A DNA stretch of 12,284 nt, taken from contig JBGAIL010000146.1 in the NCBI GenBank assembly GCA_044225565.1, positions 1 through 12,284 on the forward strand, written 5' to 3'. This DNA is from CAVXAE01 sp044225565 (GTDB taxonomy: Bacteria > Pseudomonadota > Gammaproteobacteria > Steroidobacterales > Steroidobacteraceae). Below are positions 7,774 through 12,284 of this stretch, one piece after another. The notes beneath the pieces were generated by a model. The model was not told the DNA's origin. It saw only the letters and a list, made by a program, of their open reading frames with translations, and did not search any database. Position numbers and translations under genes: made by a program. The stretch's first letter is position 1; the number at the start of each line of letters is the position of its first letter.

Positions 7774-7792
7774 TTTCTGAAATGTACATTAC
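7774..7792 (-). promoter_or_regulatory. Shared 19-base regulatory element, divergent-promoter copy
   Basis: The minus strand reads GTAATGTACATTTCAGAAA, 16/19 identical to the element before the thiolase promoter (6542-6560). It contains the perfect 10-base palindrome AATGTACATT (7781-7790). It lies 34 bases before the ATG of the glutamine-synthetase-like gene and about 190 bases before the regulator start, so it could serve both divergent transcripts. Confidence 0.5.
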
Positions 7793-7825
7793 CAGACAGT
7801 ACAGCCTTGGCACCGCGGAGCGCGC

Positions 7826-9166
7826 ATGCAGCCTGACGAACGAGAAGCCGGCGACGGGGGCACGCTCATCGCGCTTCTGTGCACTGACCTCGGTGGGATC
7901 ACGCGCGGCCGTTCGAGGCCGGCGCGGGATCGAGCGCAGGCGCTGCGCAGCGGGGTCGGCTGGGTGCCCATCAACCAGTCGATCTCGCCATTCGATCACA
8001 TTCCCGATTCTCCACTGTGGGGAAGTCACGGCGACCGGCGACTCCTCCCGGACCCGGACACGCACGTCCGCGTGGATCTCGGCTTGGGCGCGCCCGCGCT
8101 CGAACTCTACCTGTGCGACATCGTGCAGCTCGACGGCACGCCCTGGGACGTGTGCGCGCGCAGCGTGCTCAAACAATCGCTCGCGGATTTCCGCAAGCGC
8201 ACGAGCTGCGAGCTGCGGGTCTCGTTCGAGCACGAGTTCACGTTCGTGGACCAGCAGGAGCCCACGGGCCCCGGGTTCTCGTTGCGCTGCCAGCGCATCG
8301 CCGAACCCTTCGGGACCCGGCTGATGGACGCGCTGTGGCAGGCAGGCCAGGACCCCGAGACTTTCCTGCCCGAGTTCGGCGCCGGCCAGTTCGAGGTGAC
8401 GTGCCGCCCTGCTTCCGCGCTCGCCGCGGCGGATCGGTCCGTGCTCATCCGCGAGCTGACGCACGAGACGGCGAGGCAGATGAACCGCCGCCTCACCTTC
8501 AGCCCCATCGTCAAGCCCGGCGGCATCGGCAACGGCGTGCACATCCACCTCTCCATCGTCGATGAATCGGGGCACTCGCGCACCTACGATGCGAAGGGGC
8601 CGGGCCGGTTGAGCAAGCTGGCTGGCGCATTCGCTGCCGGAATCGTCGAGCAACTCCCCTCCATCACGGCATTCACCGCGCCCAGCGTGCTTTCGTATCA
8701 GCGCCTCGTTCCCCACAAGTGGGCAGCCGCGTACGCCTGCCTCGGCGAGCGCAACCGCGAGGCCGCATTGCGCATCTGCCCGACAGTGGATTTCCCGGGC
8801 ATGGATCCGCAGGAACAGCTGCATCTCGAGTTCCGTGCCTGCGATGCCACCGCCAACCCCTATCTCGCGCTCAATGCGCTCGTGCGGGCGGGGCTGCACG
8901 GAATCGATGCCGGGCTCGAAGCGCCGCCACTCGTCAATTCGGACCCGTCCGCCTTCGACGAGGCAGAGCTGCGCAGGCTGGGCGTTCGCCGGCTGCCGCA
9001 GTCGGCCTCCGCGGCGCTGGAGCAGATGCGCAGCTCCGCAATGGTGAGTAGCTGGGTGAGCCCCGACTTGCTCGAGACTTACACCTTGCTCCGCCGCGCG
9101 GAGATCGAGGCACTCCAGTCGCGGACGCCTGACGATCTCGCCGCGCTCTACTGCCAGGTGTTCTGA
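7826..9166 (+). CDS. Glutamine-synthetase-family ligase (PuuA-like, probable gamma-glutamyl-amine/amide synthetase)
   Basis: 446-residue enzyme of the GS catalytic fold, expected to join glutamate to an amine using ATP in the cytoplasm. Active-site signatures are intact: Glu135 and Glu137 in FEHEF, Glu183 and Glu190 in PEFGAGQFEV, the ATP/His loop GNGVHIHLS (235-243), YQRLVP with Arg293, the ERNREAALR segment (308-316), and Glu335/Arg337 in HLEFRACDATANPYL. The PEFGAGQFEV spacing matches PuuA-like ligases, not GlnA, and no GlnA adenylylation-site Tyr segment is visible. This points to catabolic gamma-glutamylation of an amine (as for putrescine, isopropylamine or anilines) and not to ammonia assimilation. 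A GGAG site lies 5 bases before the ATG. The isochorismatase-like gene follows after 8 bases, and the RpiR regulator diverges upstream. Confidence 0.9.
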   Translation: MQPDEREAGDGGTLIALLCTDLGGITRGRSRPARDRAQALRSGVGWVPINQSISPFDHIPDSPLWGSHGDRRLLPDPDTHVRVDLGLGAPALELYLCDIVQLDGTPWDVCARSVLKQSLADFRKRTSCELRVSFEHEFTFVDQQEPTGPGFSLRCQRIAEPFGTRLMDALWQAGQDPETFLPEFGAGQFEVTCRPASALAAADRSVLIRELTHETARQMNRRLTFSPIVKPGGIGNGVHIHLSIVDESGHSRTYDAKGPGRLSKLAGAFAAGIVEQLPSITAFTAPSVLSYQRLVPHKWAAAYACLGERNREAALRICPTVDFPGMDPQEQLHLEFRACDATANPYLALNALVRAGLHGIDAGLEAPPLVNSDPSAFDEAELRRLGVRRLPQSASAALEQMRSSAMVSSWVSPDLLETYTLLRRAEIEALQSRTPDDLAALYCQVF

Positions 9167-9174
9167 GAAGAGCC

Positions 9175-9870
9175 ATGGCACGCATCAGAGACGCCGCTGC
9201 AGGCGACACCCTCACCCGTAAACGGCCCATCACCTCGCCAGATCATGCCGCGCTGCTGGTCGTCGACGTGCAGTACTACGTCGCGGCACCCGGATACGGC
9301 GTGCACAAACAGGTCGATCCGCGACGCGTGCCGCCGAGCCTGCAGTACTACTTCCAGCGCGTGTCCGACGTGATGGTGCCGAACATTCAGCGCCTCCAGG
9401 CGAGCTGCCGCCGCGCAGGCATCGAAGTGCTGTTCACCTGCGTGGAGAACCTCACTCTCGACGGCCGGGACCGCAGCCTGGACTACAAGATTTCGGGGCT
9501 CGACGTGCCGAAAGGCTCGCGGGAGGCGCAGGTGCTGGATCCGATCCGCCCGGTGGGCGACGAGATCGTGCTGCCGAAGACCTCCTCCAGCGTCTTCAAC
9601 TCGACCAACATCGACTACGTGCTGCGCAACCTCGAGGTCGACTATCTCATCGTCGTCGGCATGCTGACGGATCAGTGCGTCGAATCGGCGGTGCGCGATG
9701 CGTGCGACCTCGGATACCTCGTCACGGTGGCGGAGGACGCCTGCGCCACCATGACGCAGGCCCGGCACGAGCAGTCGCTCGAGCTCTACAAGGGCTATTG
9801 CCGGATGGTCTCGACGGACGAGCTGCTGAGGGAGATCGACGCGATCGTCACGTCGCCTTCGCACGCCTGA
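9175..9870 (+). CDS. Isochorismatase-like cysteine hydrolase
   Basis: 231-residue member of the isochorismatase/nicotinamidase superfamily, cytoplasmic. The Asp-Lys-Cys triad is visible: Asp31 in LLVVDVQ, Lys135 in VLPKTSSSVF, and Cys168 in GMLTDQCVESAVRDA, preceded by the expected turn. Members hydrolyse amides, carbamoyl compounds or, less often, vinyl ethers. It is the second gene of an operon with the GS-like ligase (8-base gap, weak GAGAAGAG ribosome site), so it probably acts on an amide in the same pathway. The N-terminal 20 residues are an extension before the core. Its last 23 bases overlap the 3' end of the convergent AhpD-like gene. Exact substrate unknown. Confidence 0.9.
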   Translation: MARIRDAAAGDTLTRKRPITSPDHAALLVVDVQYYVAAPGYGVHKQVDPRRVPPSLQYYFQRVSDVMVPNIQRLQASCRRAGIEVLFTCVENLTLDGRDRSLDYKISGLDVPKGSREAQVLDPIRPVGDEIVLPKTSSSVFNSTNIDYVLRNLEVDYLIVVGMLTDQCVESAVRDACDLGYLVTVAEDACATMTQARHEQSLELYKGYCRMVSTDELLREIDAIVTSPSHA

Positions 9871-10327
9871 ACATGCCGGGCCGATAACTGCCCGCCACGA
9901 TGCGGAACGCGATGTTCATGCGGTTCCACGTATTGATCGCGGAGATGGCGAGCGTGAGCCTGGCGAGCTCCTGCTCGCTGAACTGCGCCCGCACCTTTTC
10001 GTAAACCTCGTCCGGCGCGTGTCCGTCGCTGATGTGGGTGACGGCCTCGGTCCAGGCCAGCGCCGCCCGCTCGCGCTCGCTGTAGAGATGCGCCGCCTCG
10101 CGCCAGGCATCGAGCAGATAGAGTCGCTGCTCCGTCTCGCCCGCCTCCCGTGCATCCTTGGAGTGCATGTCGAGGCAATACGCGCAGCCGTTGAGCTGGG
10201 AAGCGCGCATCTTCACGAGCTCGAGCAAGCTGGCGTCGAGCCCGCTTTCGTTCACGAACTCCTGCAAGCTCAGCAGGGCCTGCATCGCACCCGGCGATGC
10301 ATGAAACCAGTCCAGGCGTGATTTCAT
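9848..10327 (-). CDS. AhpD/carboxymuconolactone-decarboxylase-family protein, ECF41 target
   Basis: 159-residue all-helical protein of the CMD/AhpD core family. The redox motif is intact: Cys48-Ala-Tyr-Cys51 with His55, and Glu36 ahead of it, in a NGCAYCLDMH stretch. This is the pattern of peroxidase-type AhpD-like proteins, not of decarboxylases, so a thiol-peroxidase or alkylhydroperoxidase-like role in oxidative defence is likely; the true substrate is unknown. It lies downstream of an ECF41 sigma gene, the known conserved partner arrangement (COE genes: CMD, oxidoreductase or epimerase). It has its own ECF41-type promoter in the gap. A GGGAG ribosome site is 4 bases before the ATG. The 3' end overlaps the convergent isochorismatase gene by 23 bases. 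Confidence 0.92.
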   Translation of the reverse strand: MKSRLDWFHASPGAMQALLSLQEFVNESGLDASLLELVKMRASQLNGCAYCLDMHSKDAREAGETEQRLYLLDAWREAAHLYSERERAALAWTEAVTHISDGHAPDEVYEKVRAQFSEQELARLTLAISAINTWNRMNIAFRIVAGSYRPGMFRRAKAT

Positions 10328-10363
10328 GGAAACTCCCGAATCGTTGTGTGGCTACGATGGGAA

Positions 10364-10390
10364 GACGAGCCAGCCGGCCGCGTTGTGACA
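10364..10390 (-). promoter_or_regulatory. ECF41-type promoter of the AhpD-like gene
   Basis: On the minus strand, TGTCACA (10390-10384) is followed by 16 bases and CGTC (10367-10364). This is exactly the TGTCACA/CGTC promoter known for ECF41 sigma factors, placed between the ECF41 gene and its COE partner. The -10 box ends 36 bases before the ATG, leaving a leader of about 30 bases. Confidence 0.8.
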
Positions 10391-10406
10391 GCCGGGACGC
10401 GGGAGG

Positions 10407-11282
10407 TCAGACAGGCTCGCGAAGCTCCAGGCCGCGCAGTTTTTCGGGGTTCAGGATGCTGTAGACATCCAGGATGCGCCGGCCGTCCGTGCAGATGGTG
10501 ATGACGGCGAACAGCCTGCCCTCGTGGAACACGGACATGCCCGCTTCGTGATTCACGAGCGCAGGGCGGAACTCCACATTCGCGAGATGACGACGGAACA
10601 CGCCCGTGGCGAAGCGCGCCACGCGCCCGGCGCCATGGATCACCTTGCGAGCCGCCTTGGCCTTGCCACCGCCGTCCGAGTTCCAGGTGACGTCCGTCGA
10701 GAGGAGGCTCACCAATGCCTGCGCGTCCTGGGTCTGCACTGCCTTTACCAGCCCTTCCAGCAACCGCGCCCGCGCGACCTCGCTGACCTGGACGCGAGGC
10801 CTGCCTTCGCGAACCCGCTTGCGCGCCCGGCTCACGGTCTGCCGGCACGCGGCCTCGCTCTTGCCGAGAATCTGAGCGATGTCGTCGTAGCCCGAATCGA
10901 ACAGCTCGTGCAGCAGGAAGGCGGCACGCTCCTCGGGAGCCAGCCGCTCGAGCACCGCGAGGAAGGCAACCGAGAGGTCGGATGCGATCTCGCTGGCGTG
11001 GTCAGCCGGCGGAGCGGCTTCCAGCGTCAGCGGCTCGGGCACCCACGGTCCGATATAGGCCTCACGCTCGACCCGCAGCTGCCTCAGCCGGTCGATGCAG
11101 AGCCGCGTGATCGCAGTAGTGAGCCACGCTTCGGGCGACCGGACATCTTCGGAGGCGGCGCGGTGCCAGCGCAGCCAGGCTTCCTGGACCATGTCCTCGG
11201 CTTCGGAGCGGGAGCCGAGCATGCGATAGGAAATCGCGCCCAAACGGCCACGGTGGCGCTCGAAGGTGTCGGTGGGGAGCAT
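10407..11282 (-). CDS. ECF41-family (SigJ-like) RNA polymerase sigma factor with C-terminal SnoaL-like domain
   Basis: 291-residue extracytoplasmic-function sigma factor. Region 2 is at about 7-71 (FERHRGRLGAISYRMLGS, EAEDMVQEAWLRW) and region 4 at about 108-158 (LERLAPEERAAFLLHELF, YDDIAQILGKS). ECF41 marks are clear: the linker YIGPWVPEPL (77-84), the DGGGK motif (203-207) and the NPEKL motif (278-282). The C-terminal 120 residues form a fused SnoaL/NTF2-like domain that replaces an anti-sigma factor and tunes activity. The AhpD-like partner is next downstream behind an ECF41 promoter, and a similar promoter lies directly before this gene, so it probably activates both. The ATG at 11282 gives the family-typical N-terminus, but no Shine-Dalgarno sequence precedes it. 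The inducing signal is unknown. Confidence 0.95.
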   Translation of the reverse strand: MLPTDTFERHRGRLGAISYRMLGSRSEAEDMVQEAWLRWHRAASEDVRSPEAWLTTAITRLCIDRLRQLRVEREAYIGPWVPEPLTLEAAPPADHASEIASDLSVAFLAVLERLAPEERAAFLLHELFDSGYDDIAQILGKSEAACRQTVSRARKRVREGRPRVQVSEVARARLLEGLVKAVQTQDAQALVSLLSTDVTWNSDGGGKAKAARKVIHGAGRVARFATGVFRRHLANVEFRPALVNHEAGMSVFHEGRLFAVITICTDGRRILDVYSILNPEKLRGLELREPV

Positions 11283-11291
11283 GCAGGGTTA

Positions 11292-11318
11292 GACGGATGA
11301 GAGGGTGCGATTGTGACC
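11292..11318 (-). promoter_or_regulatory. ECF41-like autoregulatory promoter of the sigma gene
   Basis: On the minus strand, GGTCACA (11318-11312), one base from TGTCACA, is followed by exactly 16 bases and CGTC (11295-11292), the same spacing as the promoter before the AhpD-like gene. Only 9 bases separate CGTC from the sigma ATG, so a transcript starting here would be nearly leaderless. Confidence 0.6.
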
Positions 11319-11329
11319 GAAACCTGCTC

Positions 11330-11361
11330 GAGCCCGCTGGACAATCCTGCCGAGCGGGCTC
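11330..11361. repeat. Perfect 9-base inverted repeat between the sigma and antitoxin genes
   Basis: GAGCCCGCT (11330-11338) pairs perfectly with AGCGGGCTC (11353-11361) across a 14-base loop. No T-run follows on either strand, so it is not an obvious terminator. It spans the -35 box and most of the spacer of the antitoxin promoter and could be an operator or an insulator between divergent genes. Confidence 0.5.
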
Positions 11362-11367
11362 AATAAT
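11338..11367 (+). promoter_or_regulatory. Sigma70-type promoter of the toxin-antitoxin operon
   Basis: TGGACA (11338-11343, five of six -35 bases) and AATAAT (11362-11367, five of six -10 bases) are 18 bases apart. The antitoxin operator starts inside the -10 box, which fits autorepression. Confidence 0.5.
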
Positions 11368-11384
11368 GTGTACACATTGTGTAC
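11365..11384. promoter_or_regulatory. Double overlapping palindromic operator of the antitoxin gene (TGTACA type)
   Basis: Two perfect palindromes overlap: AATGTGTACACATT (11365-11378) and GTACACATTGTGTAC (11370-11384). The TGTGTAC half-motif is repeated 11 bases apart, about one helix turn. The YefM-YoeB operator of E. coli is likewise built of two neighbouring palindromes with TGTACA cores. It overlaps the -10 box and precedes the antitoxin ATG by 15 bases. Confidence 0.7.
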
Positions 11385-11399
11385 GCTTACGGAGCTTTC

Positions 11400-11672
11400 A
11401 TGGAACCGCTCGTCGTCGGCATTCGTGAGTTTCGCGCGCGGCTCGCGGAACTGCTGCTGAAGGGCAAGCGGCCCATCGCGGTCACGCGCCACGGTGCCAC
11501 CATCGGGTACTTCATCCCTGCCCGGGCCGGGCGTCCAGACCTGGACCGGGCCGCCCTTCAGGAAGCGGCATTGCAGATGGAGGCCATGCTCGAGCGTGCA
11601 AGCTTCACGGAAAAGGAACTGGGAACGGTCGCGAAGGAATTCCGCTCATGGCGCAAGGCGAAGAAGAAGTAG
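11400..11672 (+). CDS. Phd/YefM-family antitoxin
   Basis: 90-residue antitoxin. The N-terminal DNA-binding/dimer fold is typical of the family: VGIREFRARLAELLLKG, then RPIAVTRHGATIGYFIPA. The charged C-terminal half (about 45-90, ending in a Lys-rich tail) would wrap the toxin. The ATG at 11400 has GGAG 5 bases upstream. An upstream in-frame GTG at 11379 exists, but it lies inside the operator palindrome and has no ribosome site, so it was not used. The toxin ATG lies 25 bases inside the 3' end of this gene, the usual coupled toxin-antitoxin layout. The protein would repress its own promoter through the palindromes just upstream. The partner is a PIN nuclease and not a RelE/YoeB-type toxin, a less usual but known mix. 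Confidence 0.88.
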   Translation: MEPLVVGIREFRARLAELLLKGKRPIAVTRHGATIGYFIPARAGRPDLDRAALQEAALQMEAMLERASFTEKELGTVAKEFRSWRKAKKK

Positions 11673-12043
11673 GCGCAGACCGCGCACTGGTACTGGATGC
11701 CAACATCGTGCTGCGGGCGGTGCTCGGCACGCGCGTCCGCTCGTTGATCGAGCGATACGGCGTCAGCGTCCCGCTGTTCCTCCCCGCATCGTGCCTCGAG
11801 GAAGTCCGTGAGTACCTGCCATCCCTGTGCGCCAAGCGGTGCTGGGAAATCGCGCCTGTCGTCGCCCTGGCACTGGCTCTGGAAGCGCCTGTCTGGACGG
11901 AAGACAGCGATTTCTTCGGATCAGGCGTCGCGACCTGGACGACCGAAACCGTGGAAATCTATCTGGGCGACGATCCGTGGCAAGTGCATGAGCCGCCACC
12001 ACCCGTTTATGGAGGCGGGGGCGTGGAGCAGCGCCGCGCGTGA
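11648..12043 (+). CDS. PIN-domain toxin (VapC-like), apparently internally shortened
   Basis: 131-residue protein overlapping the antitoxin by 25 bases; an AAGGA ribosome site lies 9 bases before the ATG. PIN-domain RNase features: Asp17 in LVLDANIVL, Glu51/Glu52 in CLEEVREYL, and Asp86/Asp88 in PVWTEDSDFFGSGVATWTTETVEIYL. From Asp17 to Asp86 is only 69 residues, whereas PIN domains of this type usually have about 100-110. The segment that normally carries a third acidic residue before the VALALAL helix (DPDDWP-like) is missing: AKRCWEIAPVVALALAL joins the two halves directly. The frame is intact. It may be an inactive or altered toxin after an in-frame deletion of about 40 codons. The tail after residue 107 is Pro/Gly-rich and not part of the fold. 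Confidence 0.8.
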   Translation: MAQGEEEVGADRALVLDANIVLRAVLGTRVRSLIERYGVSVPLFLPASCLEEVREYLPSLCAKRCWEIAPVVALALALEAPVWTEDSDFFGSGVATWTTETVEIYLGDDPWQVHEPPPPVYGGGGVEQRRA

Positions 12044-12086
12044 CCCGTAGGTGCCGCCGGCCAGCACCCGCAACTTTTCACGTGAA

Positions 12087-12107
12087 GCCGTGTTTTCCAG
12101 CCACGGC
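12087..12107. repeat. Hairpin between toxin and DUF4870-like genes
   Basis: GCCGTG (12087-12092) pairs with CACGGC (12102-12107) over a 9-base loop, directly after the palindrome TTCACGTGAA (12077-12086). No T-run follows, so a terminator is doubtful; it lies just upstream of the next gene and could affect its leader. Confidence 0.3.
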
Positions 12108-12136
12108 GGCCTGTCGCCTGCCAGGATGAAAGTGCC

Positions 12137-12284
12137 ATGACCCAGACCACGGCTTCAGCCACTCTCGCGACTGCAGACGCCTCGCTGGTCCCCTACACGA
12201 ACATCATGTACGGCCTGCACGCCCTTGCCGCGGTGACGGGCATCGTCTCCACGGCCACGACGGTAGTGGGCGGATTCGTGTTCG
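12137..12284 (+). CDS. DUF4870/COG3671-like integral membrane protein, 5' part only
   Basis: Open frame of 49 codons running off the right edge. It starts with a polar Thr/Ala-rich stretch of about 16 residues. Then come LVPYTNIMYGLHALAAVTG and a hydrophobic VVGGFVF segment, which looks like the first transmembrane helices of the small predicted membrane proteins of COG3671/DUF4870 in Xanthomonadales relatives. An AGGA ribosome site lies 11 bases before the ATG. A four-codon ATG...TGA mini-frame (12126-12140) overlaps the start by 4 bases, which may be chance. Function is unknown for the family; the match rests on a short N-terminal pattern only. Confidence 0.6.
   Translation, partial: MTQTTASATLATADASLVPYTNIMYGLHALAAVTGIVSTATTVVGGFVF

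Noticed and set aside
7806..7822. Sigma54-like -24 box TTGGCAC before the GS-like gene
   Set aside because: No GC at the -12 position with correct spacing, and it ends only a few bases before the start codon.
6585..8324. 579-codon plus-strand frame crossing the regulator and the ligase start
   Set aside because: It crosses an intergenic promoter region and two well-recognised genes on different frames and strands; no domain seen.
7736..9181. 481-codon minus-strand frame
   Set aside because: Antisense of the GS-like ligase, which has a full set of GS active-site motifs on the plus strand.
11379..11399. Upstream GTG start for the antitoxin (7 extra codons)
   Set aside because: It lies within the operator palindrome and lacks a ribosome site; the ATG at 11400 has GGAG at good spacing.

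Overview
The window is GC-rich, densely coded DNA from a Gram-negative bacterium: it carries a TonB-dependent outer-membrane receptor and an exported hydrolase. The mix of TonB receptor, CoA-ligase/thiolase catabolism and a COG3671-like membrane protein fits a Gammaproteobacterium of the Steroidobacter/Xanthomonadales-Nevskiales kind. That placement is inference from gene content only. No rRNA, tRNA, CRISPR array or insertion sequence was seen, and no stretch longer than about 240 bases lacks a gene.

Left part (1-9870) is a probable catabolic island around an RpiR-type regulator. On the minus strand, reading right to left: the RpiR/SIS regulator (7586-6681), an SCP2-type thiolase (6459-5212), an acyl-CoA ligase (5194-3599), then, from its own strong sigma70-type promoter, a TonB-dependent receptor (3468-1156) and an exported HSL-type alpha/beta hydrolase (1140 to beyond the left edge). 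On the plus strand, diverging from the regulator, are a glutamine-synthetase-like gamma-glutamyl ligase (7826-9166) and an isochorismatase-like cysteine hydrolase (9175-9870), 8 bases apart. A 19-base element recurs with 16/19 identity just upstream of the thiolase promoter and between the regulator and the ligase, and a weaker copy covers the -10 box of the receptor gene. This suggests one regulon. The working model is uptake by the receptor, cleavage by the exported hydrolase, CoA activation and thiolytic cleavage of an acyl part, and gamma-glutamylation plus hydrolysis of an amine or amide part. The substrate cannot be read from the sequence.

Middle part (9848-11282, minus strand) is an ECF41 (SigJ-like) sigma factor with a fused C-terminal SnoaL-like domain, followed by an AhpD/carboxymuconolactone-decarboxylase-family protein. 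This is the classical ECF41-COE pair. A perfect TGTCACA-N16-CGTC promoter lies between the two genes and a near-perfect copy lies directly in front of the sigma gene, giving a self-contained circuit.

Right part (11330-12284, plus strand) is a YefM/Phd-like antitoxin with a double TGTACA-type operator over its promoter, and an overlapping PIN-domain toxin that appears to lack about 40 internal residues. The start of a DUF4870-like membrane protein runs off the right edge.
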